From: Oscillatoriales cyanobacterium
GTDB taxonomy: Bacteria; Cyanobacteriota; Cyanobacteriia; Cyanobacteriales; Laspinemataceae
NCBI GenBank assembly: GCA_011390955.1
Contig: JAABRM010000033.1
Span: 1-64,000 of the forward strand
Reading direction: 5' to 3'
DNA length: 64,000 nt
Part shown: positions 55,941 through 64,000 of the stretch, in pieces
How positions within the stretch are numbered: the stretch's first letter is position 1
Layout: every line of letters begins with the position of its first letter
The notes under the pieces: generated by a model
What the model was told of the DNA's origin: nothing
What the model saw: the letters and a program-made list of their open reading frames with translations, nothing else
The model's database searches: none
Made by a program: the position numbers and the translations under genes

Positions 55941-57254
55941 ATGGCTATTGATATTTATGCAAAATCACCCTTAGACGGTCTGGAAGAGGAAGAGGCCAAA
56001 CTCTATGCCTTAATTAACGATTACCGCAACCAAAACGGACTGCCTTCTATCCCTGCATCCAATGCTCTGACTACGGTGGCGAATCGCCATGTGCAGGATG
56101 TGGCGGAAAATCTGCAAATAGTGAGTTTGGATGACCCCCGCAATCCCCATTCCTGGAGTTATGGCGCTTATGATGGGAGCGATTCTAGCACCTGGCCGAA
56201 TATATGGACGGCGCCGCAGCGACTGAATACGGGTTATCCGGGAAATGGATATGAGAATTTTGCCAGGACAACGGCTGATTTTATGTCTGCGGAACAAGCT
56301 TTGGAAGTCTGGAAAAATAGCCCGCCTCATAATGCGGTGATTCTGAATCAGGGTATCTGGAGCGATCGCCCCTGGAACGCTTTGGGAGTTGGTATTTATA
56401 AGGGGTTTGCTGCCTTATGGTTCGGGGAGGAACCAGACCCCACTGGTGAACCAGTAAGAAACCAGAGTTCAACAATAGATGAAGACGAGCAGGGTCGCAC
56501 AGACTTAATATCGTTCGTCCCTATGTTGGGAGAGGTGATACCAGAATTTCGCCGCCAGAGTTTCGCGGGGATAACGGAACCGGCAAATCAGTCTTTTGTA
56601 TTTGCGGATTTTTCAGCGGAGAATGATGTAGTGCAGTTAACCCCGGAAATTAGCCGCCAAAATCCCGGAGGAGTGCGGGCTTTTGATGGGGATGATTTGA
56701 TTGTGGGGTCGAGCGATCGGGATATCGTCAATGGCAACCGAGGGAACGATACCATCCAGGGTAGTGGGGGAGATGATTACCTGCGTGCCGGTCAAGATAA
56801 TGATTGGCTTGAAGGCAATGATGGGAATGACATTCTCAATGGCAATAGGGGTGATGATACGGTATATGGCGGCGCCGGAAATGATTTGGTGCGCGGCGGT
56901 CAGGGAAATGATTTGTTAATTGGCGGTGATGGGGATGATGTGTTAATTGGGGATTTTGGTACTGATACCCTCACTGGGGGTCTTGGTGCCGATAAGTTTA
57001 TTATCCGCACTGATACGGTGGTGGGCGAAACTAATCCTAATTTGGCAGACCTGATTACCGATTTTGGCCCTGGGGATGAAATTGTGATTGTGGGCAATCA
57101 GGAAACCATTCAGTTAGTCGCCAGTGGCAGTGATACGGTGATTCAGTTGAGCAGCGGCGATATTTTGACCGTGGTGGGAAATATGACGCCGGGGAATTTG
57201 CAGGGGTTAATTTCGGCGGCTTTTGGTAGCGATCGCGCCATAAGTATCGGGTAG
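55941..57254 (+). CDS. CAP-domain protein with RTX calcium-binding repeats
   Basis: 437 residues. The N-terminal CAP/SCP-like domain (about 18-160) includes AKLYALINDYRNQNGLPSIP, NALTTVANRHVQDV, GYENFARTT, WKNSPPHNAVILN and NALGVGIYKGFAALWFG. A linker is followed by RTX nonapeptides (about 240-345), such as GNRGNDTIQGSGGDDYLRAG, NDGNDILNG, GGAGNDLVRGGQGNDLLIGG and DGDDVLIGDFG, then a C-terminal beta region (LGADKFIIRTDTVVGE). No Sec signal: RTX proteins leave by type I secretion and fold with Ca2+ outside. A second CAP domain, at 11064, has a Sec signal. Confidence 0.9.
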   Translation: MAIDIYAKSPLDGLEEEEAKLYALINDYRNQNGLPSIPASNALTTVANRHVQDVAENLQIVSLDDPRNPHSWSYGAYDGSDSSTWPNIWTAPQRLNTGYPGNGYENFARTTADFMSAEQALEVWKNSPPHNAVILNQGIWSDRPWNALGVGIYKGFAALWFGEEPDPTGEPVRNQSSTIDEDEQGRTDLISFVPMLGEVIPEFRRQSFAGITEPANQSFVFADFSAENDVVQLTPEISRQNPGGVRAFDGDDLIVGSSDRDIVNGNRGNDTIQGSGGDDYLRAGQDNDWLEGNDGNDILNGNRGDDTVYGGAGNDLVRGGQGNDLLIGGDGDDVLIGDFGTDTLTGGLGADKFIIRTDTVVGETNPNLADLITDFGPGDEIVIVGNQETIQLVASGSDTVIQLSSGDILTVVGNMTPGNLQGLISAAFGSDRAISIG

Positions 57255-57260
57255 TAGCCT

Positions 57261-57866
57261 TTGACTGCTGGACAATTCCGGGGCAGCCATAGAAGCAGTT
57301 ACAGAAAGGTACTTAGTACAGCAACCAGGTGGAAAAATGCCAAAGTCAAAATGCTCTGGCATGGGACTATCTCAGGTTCTTTTGAGGATTTAGAGCCACT
57401 GATTAAGCAGTGGGACGTAGACTACATTGGCATGGACTCAGAGCCAGAAGTTCAGTTAGTGGGGAATTTTGCTCAATCACGGATACCAGGTAAAATCAAA
57501 AAAGGGCAAGTGATACTGTGTGATGAAGTAATCCTCAAGGGACAAGACTATCGCCGGGTAGAGCGAAAGGTACAGAATAAAATGGTGCCAATGTTCAGTG
57601 TCCACCATTCTTTTCATTTGGATGCTGTGCGCGATCGCATTAAAAGGGGTCTATATCACTTCCCCGATATTCCTTATCGACCAGATGACTCAGAAAATTT
57701 TATTTTTCAACTATTAACCAACGAAAGGGGAAACAACGGAAGATGGACAAAATCTACAGGGTCGGCAGACCACTACCATCATGCTGCTGGTTTTGCTGAA
57801 GCCGCTACAATTATTTCGCTTTGTGAGCAACCAAAAAAATTAATTTTTGGAATGCTCGACTTATAA
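57261..57866 (+). CDS. Fragment resembling a phage terminase large-subunit nuclease domain
   Basis: The 201-residue frame from TTG 57261 is probably a C-terminal fragment; an internal ATG at 57351 begins MLWHGTISGSFEDLEPLIKQ. VDYIGMDSEPEVQLVG looks like the first acidic strand of an RNase-H-like nuclease, and QVILCDEVILKGQDYRRV, FSVHHSFHLDAVRDRIKRGL and DHYHHAAGFAEAATIIS fit the later parts. It sits 6 nt after the RTX gene, next to a broken integrase, so a prophage remnant is likely. The terminase call is uncertain; no ATPase part is present. Confidence 0.4.
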   Translation: MTAGQFRGSHRSSYRKVLSTATRWKNAKVKMLWHGTISGSFEDLEPLIKQWDVDYIGMDSEPEVQLVGNFAQSRIPGKIKKGQVILCDEVILKGQDYRRVERKVQNKMVPMFSVHHSFHLDAVRDRIKRGLYHFPDIPYRPDDSENFIFQLLTNERGNNGRWTKSTGSADHYHHAAGFAEAATIISLCEQPKKLIFGMLDL

Positions 57867-57891
57867 CGAGACAGTTGTATTACTAATATGT

Positions 57892-57897
57892 TATAAT
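57892..57897 (+). promoter_or_regulatory. TATAAT box and strong Shine-Dalgarno before the 57928 gene
   Basis: TATAAT at 57892-57897 lies inside the inverted repeat GTTAT-AATTGTG-ATAAC, a possible operator. AAAGGAGG ends 9 nt before the ATG at 57928. No good -35 box is visible. Confidence 0.45.
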
Positions 57898-57927
57898 TGT
57901 GATAACACAACAAAGGAGGCAAAATAA

Positions 57928-58422
57928 ATGCCTATTAACAAATGTTTCCCTTTGAAAAAAGCGAAAATCATATGTTTGCGGGATCTGCCCCGCGACGAGG
58001 AAATACTGTTTCCTGCCAAAGAAGAAATAAGAAAAGAAATAAGTGATCGATTATCAGACCTTCGATGCTCTCCCGAAGATTTGATCTCTTATTGGCTTCT
58101 TTTTCTAACAACAGAAGAGGAGAAATACTATGTTTATAAAGAGCTAGAATTAATTTTGAGCAATGCTCCTATTAATTTTGATCCTGTGGAAAATAAGTTA
58201 GATGCAGCTAGTATCAGCGAAATTCAATCAACTGAGGTAAACAATGCAGTTCTTAACTTTCTCAAGACCAATACTGCTCAAGCAAAGGCTTTTGGAGATT
58301 GGATTGTTAAAGTTCACAAAGAAACGCTGAAAGGATGTTTAGAGGCCATCAAAGAAAGTGGAATTAGTTTGCCCGATACCGTTAATCTATACGTGGGTAT
58401 TAACATTAATATCAACCGATAG
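57928..58422 (+). CDS. Hypothetical protein upstream of the Cmr locus
   Basis: 164 residues: MPINKCFPLKKAKIICLRDL, then DEEILFPAKEEIRKEISDRL, helical middle (VYKELELILSNAP) and KVHKETLKGCLEAIKESGIS, ending LYVGININ. Soluble, mainly helical, family not recognised. It has a clear promoter and an excellent ribosome-binding site, so it is probably expressed. Between the prophage remnant and the AcrVA2-like gene. Confidence 0.65.
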   Translation: MPINKCFPLKKAKIICLRDLPRDEEILFPAKEEIRKEISDRLSDLRCSPEDLISYWLLFLTTEEEKYYVYKELELILSNAPINFDPVENKLDAASISEIQSTEVNNAVLNFLKTNTAQAKAFGDWIVKVHKETLKGCLEAIKESGISLPDTVNLYVGINININR

Positions 58423-58509
58423 CTTTGGCAGATACAGGAAGTGCGATCGCTTCTCATTCTTGGTTAGAACCTGAATTGGCTGCTGAGTACATTAAAATCA
58501 GTTCGTTCA

Positions 58510-59508
58510 ATGTCCCCAAAAGCCATGCTCGACAAAGCAACCCAACGGAAGCGCATTTATACAAAGAACTTCAAACTGGCTAAAAAAAGCCCTTGGTTTG
58601 ACAAGCTCAAGCGGTCTTATCCAGATGTTGCCGGTTACGAGTCGTTTTCCACCGTAGCTCAACATCTGGCATTTAACTTATTTTCCCTAGACTTTTGTCT
58701 AGACCGAGAGTTATTGACACCGCAGAATTTTTTAAATGACCTTGCCTGGAGTTCGACGGTACTGGCAGCCTGGACTTTGGCTCACAATCCGTTTCCCGTC
58801 TGGTGGCTCGATAAAGATTTATTTGCTGCGTTTGAGCAATCCGACATTCCCAATGCGATCGCTGATTTGCAGTTATCCGTCCCGTTTGGCATTCTTATGT
58901 TGCCCCAAGGTATCCCAAACCCCGATGGTGAAATTTGCAACTGGGTTAGTTTCCAGCATTTTTTCCCAGGGTATCAGTTTCCCATCATGCAGTTTGGGTT
59001 ACATACTATCGTTTCTGTGCCTGTTGATTGTGAAAAGTTGCGCTGGGCAACGGTGCTTCAGAATGGGACTCGCTATGCCAGCACTGTAGAATTTGCTGGA
59101 AACCACCTGGTTCATGGTAATTTTCAGACGATTGGAAACAAAGGAACACCAGACGCTAACCGCGATATTGACCTGGAACAAGATTTTCTGAGTCGGGTTG
59201 AAAAAATTGTCATCCAGACTTTGCTTTATCTTCAAATCCGACCCGATGATTTAGCGCCTCCTCGGAAGGTTTCAGTTTCTTATAAGGGTCAAGATTTTGG
59301 CCAGAAAGCTAACAAAGACCGCCTAACTCCGCTCATCATCGGTCAACAATTTCAGCCTCAAACGGAGCGCATTTTACGTTCTGGTCGGGGCACCCATGCT
59401 ACTCCTAGGACTCATTGGCGGCGAGGTCATTGGCGTAGAGTGGCTTTTGGCGAGGGACGGCAGCAGCGCGAGTGGCGATGGATTCAACCCGTGTTGGTGA
59501 ATGGGTGA
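58510..59508 (+). CDS. AcrVA2-like protein
   Basis: 332 residues. Starts MSPKAMLDKATQRKRIYTKN; the middle includes SVPFGILMLPQGIPNPDGEI and YASTVEFAGNHLVHGNF. The last 46 residues are basic and contain GRGTHATPRTHWRRGHWRR (residues 292-310) followed by EWRWIQPVLVNG. I recall this C-terminal His/Trp/Arg motif from proteins grouped with AcrVA2, a Moraxella phage anti-CRISPR acting on Cas12a production; most relatives are of unknown role. No Cas12a is seen; downstream genes are type III-B. ATG at 58510. Confidence 0.5.
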   Translation: MSPKAMLDKATQRKRIYTKNFKLAKKSPWFDKLKRSYPDVAGYESFSTVAQHLAFNLFSLDFCLDRELLTPQNFLNDLAWSSTVLAAWTLAHNPFPVWWLDKDLFAAFEQSDIPNAIADLQLSVPFGILMLPQGIPNPDGEICNWVSFQHFFPGYQFPIMQFGLHTIVSVPVDCEKLRWATVLQNGTRYASTVEFAGNHLVHGNFQTIGNKGTPDANRDIDLEQDFLSRVEKIVIQTLLYLQIRPDDLAPPRKVSVSYKGQDFGQKANKDRLTPLIIGQQFQPQTERILRSGRGTHATPRTHWRRGHWRRVAFGEGRQQREWRWIQPVLVNG

Positions 59509-59514
59509 GCTTTC

Positions 59515-59565
59515 GGAGCAGGGGAGCAGGAGCAGGGGAGCAGGGGAGCAACCGGGCCTGCCATC
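59515..59565. repeat. GGGGAGCAG tract
   Basis: Tandem G-rich units (GGGGAGCAGG four times) ending in GCCATCGGCGGGG, the same family as 21476-21520. Confidence 0.8.
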
Positions 59566-59660
59566 GGCGGGGGAGGCTTACTCGTTCCCAGGCATGAAAA
59601 CCCAGGAAATATTCATGGTTACTTAGGAGACAAGGGAAAAAGTCAGTTATATCAACAACT

Positions 59661-59840
59661 TTAGGGATTCTAAATAAGAATAGTAATTATTGTGAAAAGC
59701 TAGACAATAGCTGATTTTTGAGGCAAAATTAAATAGTCAGCCAGTAAAACGTTAGGAATTTTAAATAAAAATAGCAGCAATGTAAAAAGTTTGACAGTGG
59801 TTAACTTTTGGGACAAAATTAAATAGTCAGCCAGTAAAAG
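59661..59840. repeat. Two imperfect 90-bp direct repeats upstream of the 59916 gene
   Basis: Copy 1 59661-59750, copy 2 59751-59840. The 26 bp at each 3' end are identical (CAAAATTAAATAGTCAGCCA, then GTAAAA); the rest is about 60-70 per cent alike by eye (TTAGG, AAATAA-AATAG, TTTTG). Copy 2 contains TTGACA at 59791. They may be duplicated promoters or operators for the downstream gene. Confidence 0.75.
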
Positions 59841-59915
59841 ACAGAGTTTTCGGTAACTTCCAACCAAGCAATGAGTAAGCAATATTAGTCCACTCACCGA
59901 CTTGGAGAAGGAACC

Positions 59916-60428
59916 ATGACTTACGCTAACTCAACTAAGGGCAATGATAATGGATATGTTCAACCCAACTATCTAAATTACATTGTTTCGCTGCATCAAC
60001 TGCGGAAACAAGTAGAGTCTCCTTTACCAGCGGAGGTGATGGACATTCTTGCGGATTATCCCGGCACATTTGATGTGCTTCAAGATAGTCTGGCGATTTA
60101 TGTCCCTGCTACTGTGGACGGGAACGTTGTTGCTGACACTTCCAAGCACATCGAGCAAACTAAGACGTTCCTGACGAAACTGTTTGACGGCAACAGTTCC
60201 GGGGAAAAAGCTGGGCAGTACCATAGTCCGGTGCATGGCATCGTCCCGGAAAACGTGGTGGTGGTGAAGTCGTTTATGACTCGTGCAGCATTGTGCAAGC
60301 ATTTGCCTCAAGTGCTGGATTTTGTGGCCTACTTACAAAAAGAGTTGCGCCAGGAATGTATCGCATTTGAAATTAACGGCATAATGCTGCTGGCAAAGAC
60401 TCGGTTAGAGGAGTTGCTATGGGGCTAA
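59916..60428 (+). CDS. Hypothetical protein directly upstream of cmr2
   Basis: 170 residues: MTYANSTKGNDNGYVQPNYL, IVSLHQLRKQVESPLPAEVM, then an alternating alpha/beta part (LAIYVPATVDGNVV, GIVPENVVVVKSFM) and KELRQECIAFEINGIMLLAK near the end. ATG 59916 follows GGAGAAGGAACC. I do not recognise it. It is on the cmr strand, about 195 nt upstream, separated by a MITE. An accessory role is possible but unproven. Confidence 0.7.
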   Translation: MTYANSTKGNDNGYVQPNYLNYIVSLHQLRKQVESPLPAEVMDILADYPGTFDVLQDSLAIYVPATVDGNVVADTSKHIEQTKTFLTKLFDGNSSGEKAGQYHSPVHGIVPENVVVVKSFMTRAALCKHLPQVLDFVAYLQKELRQECIAFEINGIMLLAKTRLEELLWG

Positions 60429-60499
60429 TTTTAGCCAGTCAATTAACCAGCAAAGTCAGGGCGGATACGGGGGCACCGCCCTTCTAACCTTTCTAGTAT

Positions 60500-60587
60500 A
60501 GGACTTACGCAACCACTCTATATATGGGGTATTGGTGCGTTACGCTTCGCTAACACACCCTACAGATAACGTTTATGCGTAAGTCCT
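60500..60587. mobile_element. MITE-like element, copy 2
   Basis: AGGACTTACGCA and TGCGTAAGTCCT bound an 88-bp element; the inside (GGTGCGTTACGCTTCGCTAAC) is a different common cyanobacterial repeat than in copy 1. It lies 35 nt before the cmr2 start, so it probably carries or interrupts the promoter. Confidence 0.85.
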
Positions 60588-60622
60588 GTAGTATCTACAT
60601 TTTATTGCAAAAGCTAAAAATT

Positions 60623-62350
60623 ATGTCTCAATATTTTTTTGTCACCTTTGCTCCGGTTCAGGGCTTTATTGAAAAAACTCGTAAGTTGCGTGACTTATAT
60701 GGGGCGTCAATGATTCTCTGTTATCTTAGCGTTCAACTGGTTAAGTTTGCTGGAGATAAGCAATTACAAGTAATTTCCCCAGGAATGCCCGGTTATTCCA
60801 AGGGAATGCCTAACCGAATTTTACTTAAGGGTGATTTGAGCAAAGAAGCCGCAGGACAACAGGCTAATGAATTTGAGGCGGAGTTAAAAAATAAATGGGG
60901 AGAACTGCTAACTATTTGCCGAGAAAAGTTAGAAAGTATAGTTGATGACTGTTGCCAAAGAAACAATGAAGAAAAATTTGGTTGGGACACTTGGGGCAGA
61001 GAATGGGATAAGTGGAAAAATTATAGCTGGGAATTGTTTTGGGGAATGGGAGCTACCCCTAACGAAGCCCGGAAAAACTTAGAAACTCGTAAACTTTCTC
61101 GGAAGTGGACAGCGATTAATTGGATTGGGGAAAGTTCTAGTTTGAGTGGGTCTGATGCCATTGCATATCCTCGTTTAGAAGCTGGGGATATTAAATTAAC
61201 TAATGGCTATCCCTATGCAGCAGAAAAGCAAGTTATTGATAGGTTTTATAGAATCCTTTCTAGAGCGTTTGATGAGCTAAATTCTCCGCAAAATGTATTA
61301 GCAGAATCACCCGCAGAAATTGAGGGGAAAATTATTGCCGAAAATGAACGAGTTAGTATTCCTGAATTAGTTAAGCGACTGGTGACAATTGATGATTTTG
61401 AGTTTGAGTCAGAGTTAGGAATTCAAACCCCAATGTCGTTTAAGGAAATTTATCGCCGGTCTGAGAAAGAAAAAATGCCGAGCCATTGGACGGGATGGTT
61501 TATGGCTGATGGCGATCGCATGGGCGACCATTTGACTACTTTAGCGACCAAAGGAAATGATGCTGATTTAGAAAGTTTTAGTCGAGCAATTCGTGAGTGG
61601 GGCAAAAGTTTAGAAGAAGATTTTCCTAAGACTCGTTTAGGCAGAATTATTTACGCTGGGGGCGATGATTTTTTGGGAGTAATTTACAGTACCAATTCAC
61701 AAAAACCTATTCCAGGCGATCGCGCATTTCAGCAAATCATTGACCTACATAAAAGTTGGGAAAGGATGCAGTCAGAAAAACTGCTGTCATTAGTTAATAC
61801 AGAAGTTACTTTAAGTATGGGGTTTGTGTGGGCTGGGGCATCAGTTCCTCAACGAGATGTTTTACAACATTGTCGAGAAGCTGAAAAAATATCCAAAAAT
61901 CAAGGGAGAAATCGGATTACCATTAGAATTTTGTTTAACAATGGCCAGTATCTTGACTGGACAACTCCTTGGGAATATTTGAATATTTTAAATTCCTACC
62001 AAGATTTAGATGGGGCATCGAATTGGAGTCATGTATATCGAGATATGGCTCAGTTAAAATCTCGTCATGCGTTTGGCTTTGGGGTTAATGATTTGGAAGA
62101 TATTGATGAAAATGTAGTTGTAAATTTTTGTGAAGGAGCTTTAGAATTTTTAGAGATTTATTTTCCTGAGTATAGCACTAATCCATCCGAATTACCGACT
62201 AAGACTAAAGAAATTCTTCAAAATCAACAGTTTGAAATTTTCGGTGAAAATGCCACTGAGTTCGAGTGCAATTGCCAAATGATTCTGTGGATAGATCGCT
62301 TAATCTCAGTTGGATGGCATTTATTAGGCGATCGCGATTCATCTACTTAA
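60623..62350 (+). CDS. cmr2: Type III-B CRISPR Cas10 (Cmr2), HD-less
   Basis: About 575 residues from MSQYFFVTFAPVQGFIEKTR at 60623; the frame is open to 60575, but that part is MITE sequence. Cas10 palm features: FMADGDRMGDHL (first metal-binding Asp) and IYAGGDDFLG (GGDD, 346-349), so cyclic oligoadenylate synthesis is likely retained. Cmr2_N-like region before it (GASMILCYLSVQLVKF, SLSGSDAIAYPRLEAG). There is no HD dipeptide in the whole protein, so the single-strand DNase of other Cas10 proteins is absent. Large subunit of the Cmr complex, first gene of the operon. Confidence 0.92.
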   Translation: MSQYFFVTFAPVQGFIEKTRKLRDLYGASMILCYLSVQLVKFAGDKQLQVISPGMPGYSKGMPNRILLKGDLSKEAAGQQANEFEAELKNKWGELLTICREKLESIVDDCCQRNNEEKFGWDTWGREWDKWKNYSWELFWGMGATPNEARKNLETRKLSRKWTAINWIGESSSLSGSDAIAYPRLEAGDIKLTNGYPYAAEKQVIDRFYRILSRAFDELNSPQNVLAESPAEIEGKIIAENERVSIPELVKRLVTIDDFEFESELGIQTPMSFKEIYRRSEKEKMPSHWTGWFMADGDRMGDHLTTLATKGNDADLESFSRAIREWGKSLEEDFPKTRLGRIIYAGGDDFLGVIYSTNSQKPIPGDRAFQQIIDLHKSWERMQSEKLLSLVNTEVTLSMGFVWAGASVPQRDVLQHCREAEKISKNQGRNRITIRILFNNGQYLDWTTPWEYLNILNSYQDLDGASNWSHVYRDMAQLKSRHAFGFGVNDLEDIDENVVVNFCEGALEFLEIYFPEYSTNPSELPTKTKEILQNQQFEIFGENATEFECNCQMILWIDRLISVGWHLLGDRDSST

Positions 62351-62391
62351 TTTTATGACCAGTCTTCACAAATTAGCTCGGTGATGTAACT

Positions 62392-63402
62392 ATGTGTAAG
62401 TTTAATTATTTATGGACAATTTCACCTTTAGGCATGATGTATGGCAGCGCGGGAGCATTTCTTTCTCCAGAAAATCTTGTGGGGCGATCGGGTGCCAAAT
62501 TTCCTCCAGATGCCGGTGCGATCGCAGGACTCTTTTTTCGTACTAAGAAGCATCTATCACCGTCAGCTAAAACTGAGCTAAAGAATAATTTCTATGTAGC
62601 TGGCCCGTTCTGGGCAGAATTAGAACAGCCAGATTCAATTTATGTTCCAATTCCTTGGAATTTAGTCATTACTCCCAGGGAACAAGACCAATGGAAAATT
62701 AAGTATGAGGATAATCAACCTGTTTGGCAACGAGAAAACGAAAACTTAGAACCAGAATCCACTTGGCTACCTATTAATTACTGGGATAATAAGTCTTCTT
62801 TAGCCGTTAAAGCAAACAATGCGAAAAAATCTCCTTGGAAATTTGTGCCCATGCTGCATCCATATATGGAAAAAGAACAGCGCACAGTAAAAAGCAAAGA
62901 TGGGTTATTTTTGGAAAATGCCGTGCAAGTCGATTCAGATATTTGCTTAGTGTATTTAGCTACTCACGAGCTTGACCCAGGGTGTTATCAATTTGGGGGT
63001 GAAAACCATCTGGTAGATATAAATTGCTTTGAATTTGAAGGAAAATTTCAAAAATTATTAAACAAACCAATTCAGAAAGCTTGTGCTTTAATTACTCCCG
63101 GAGTTTGGGGTTCTTATCGCTTTTCTCGTCGTTATCCAGACAATTGGGAATTTGGCGAACCAGCTTTAATGCTGACTGATAAACCAGTTCCTTATCGATA
63201 TCGAAATAAAGGTGTGTTGGGGCGAGGACGTTATGCAGTTCCCGCTGGGACTGTCTATGTTTTCAATCGGGCGATCAATCAAACTTGGTGGGATTGGGAT
63301 CCGAAAAACGAAAAGAAGTGGTTTCCGCAAAATGGATTTCTCAAGCATTTAGGCTGTGGCTTATGTTTGCCGGTAGAAATCCCTGGTTTAGATAACGAAT
63401 AA
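62392..63402 (+). CDS. cmr3: Type III-B CRISPR Cmr3 (Cas5-group RAMP)
   Basis: 336 residues. Cmr3 features: LWTISPLGMMYGSAGAFLSP near the start, NFYVAGPFWAELEQPDSIYV, and the C-terminal GVLGRGRYAVPAGTVYVFN and GFLKHLGCGLCLPV. Cmr3 holds the crRNA 5' handle beside Cmr2. It starts 42 nt after cmr2. Confidence 0.88.
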   Translation: MCKFNYLWTISPLGMMYGSAGAFLSPENLVGRSGAKFPPDAGAIAGLFFRTKKHLSPSAKTELKNNFYVAGPFWAELEQPDSIYVPIPWNLVITPREQDQWKIKYEDNQPVWQRENENLEPESTWLPINYWDNKSSLAVKANNAKKSPWKFVPMLHPYMEKEQRTVKSKDGLFLENAVQVDSDICLVYLATHELDPGCYQFGGENHLVDINCFEFEGKFQKLLNKPIQKACALITPGVWGSYRFSRRYPDNWEFGEPALMLTDKPVPYRYRNKGVLGRGRYAVPAGTVYVFNRAINQTWWDWDPKNEKKWFPQNGFLKHLGCGLCLPVEIPGLDNE

Positions 63403-63422
63403 TCCAAATAAAAGGTAATATC

Positions 63423-64000
63423 ATGTATAACAATGGCTATGCAATTATTGAAACGTTGGCTCCACTCCATACCGGGGCTACTGCTGGCGAAGAAACCGGC
63501 AATCTTAATCTAATTTTTCGCGACCAGTTTACCCAAACCGGAATTATTCCTGGTAGTTCAATTCGGGGAAGACTGAGAGCAGAAATGGAAAATTTCGCTG
63601 GTGAAAAGACAGCGAATGATTGGTATGGTCATCCGATTAATAAAGATTCTAAAGGTTCTGATTTACAGTTTGAGTCACGGGTAAAAATCGAACACGCTTC
63701 GATTGTTTGGTTGCCTTTATTCGCTCCTGGTCAACCAATTGTTTGGGTAAGTTGTCCCAGATTGTTGCAACGATATCAGCGCATTGCGGGTGAATTTGTC
63801 CAAGATAGCGGAGGAACACTTTTAAAACATCTAGAGATTCCTGACGCTTATACTGCTTCAGAAACTATAGAGGATTCGCAAGTATTTTTTAACTTTGGTT
63901 TTGTCACCATTAAAGGCCGTCAGGATTTATCCCCTTGGTTTCCTTTAACTAATATGATGGGGTATCCAGACGGACAGCAATTACCGGCTATTGTCATAGA
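63423..64000 (+). CDS. cmr4: Type III-B CRISPR Cmr4 (Cas7-group RAMP), 3' end outside window
   Basis: 192 codons visible from MYNNGYAIIETLAPLHTGAT. Cas7/Cmr4 pattern: ETGNLNLIFRDQFTQTGIIP, GSSIRGRLRAEM (RNA-binding loop), ASIVWLPLFAPGQPIVWVSC and PRLLQRY. In characterised Cmr4 a catalytic Asp sits five residues before the Arg of the (D)xxxxR(D/E) motif; here that segment is LNLIFRD, with no Asp at the position. It begins 21 nt after cmr3. Backbone subunit of the complex, normally the target-RNA nuclease. Confidence 0.85.
   Translation, partial: MYNNGYAIIETLAPLHTGATAGEETGNLNLIFRDQFTQTGIIPGSSIRGRLRAEMENFAGEKTANDWYGHPINKDSKGSDLQFESRVKIEHASIVWLPLFAPGQPIVWVSCPRLLQRYQRIAGEFVQDSGGTLLKHLEIPDAYTASETIEDSQVFFNFGFVTIKGRQDLSPWFPLTNMMGYPDGQQLPAIVI

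Noticed and set aside
58423..58590. Frame starting LADTGSAIASHSWLEPELAA between two genes
   Set aside because: About 55 codons, overlaps the AcrVA2-like gene in another frame, no start signal and no family match; kept only as a possible gene remnant.
60575..60622. N-terminal extension of Cas10 (MRKSCSIYILLQ)
   Set aside because: The codons lie largely in the MITE end; Cmr2 homologues start near MSQYFF.

Overview
The window looks like chromosomal DNA of a cyanobacterium, most likely a filamentous Oscillatoriales-type species. The HIP1 octamer GCGATCGC is very frequent. Several gene sets are typical of cyanobacteria: a MntCAB-type Mn/Zn importer, a Mrp antiporter operon, tandem AMIN-domain AmiC amidases, a pilin-like secreted protein, Hanks kinases and a CHAT protease. 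Intergenic DNA carries many palindromic repeats and MITEs.

Regions. (1) 1-5,620 is repeat-rich accessory DNA: the end of a WD40 gene, a HicB gene with a HicA broken by a repeat, a Ser/Thr kinase fused to an FGE/C-type-lectin domain whose last ~100 bp read like a diversity-generating-retroelement variable region, and a DUF6883/DUF4926-like pair. About 27 copies of the near-palindrome AGAAACC(C/G)GGTTTCT lie between these genes, often ~52 nt apart. (2) 5,900-21,400 is mainly core: a pseudokinase, pyrG, a GH13-CBM20 amylase, a HAD phosphatase, a pilin-like protein, a glycosyltransferase, an MFS carrier, recO and deoC. (3) 21,600-38,000 covers envelope and metal homeostasis: two AmiC amidases, a DUF1636-CobW operon behind a cobalamin riboswitch, the divergent mntC / mntAB genes and mrpCDEFG-DUF4040-mrpB. 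(4) 38,700-47,200 holds a PAS histidine kinase, a secreted CHAT protease, a TnpB-only mobile element with a frameshifted tnpB, and a compact DUF488-DUF488-dual-OB operon. (5) 47,900-53,650 encodes a three-gene acyl-CoA set (3-hydroxyacyl-CoA dehydrogenase/enoyl-CoA hydratase, ADP-forming acyl-CoA synthetase, FabI-like reductase), unusual because most cyanobacteria lack beta-oxidation. (6) 54,738-57,866 is a decayed integrative element at tRNA-Val(GAC). (7) 57,900-64,000 leads into a type III-B (Cmr) CRISPR-Cas operon, preceded by two unknown genes and an AcrVA2-like protein. The Cas10 has no HD nuclease motif, and the Cmr4 start lacks the usual catalytic Asp. The locus runs off the right edge and no CRISPR array is visible.

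Most notable signals: the putative DGR variable region, the atypical Cmr module next to an AcrVA2-like gene, the acyl-CoA cassette, the cobalamin riboswitch on a CobW operon, the DUF488/dual-OB operon and the repeat array that has destroyed hicA. All family names come from reading motifs; no database search was run.
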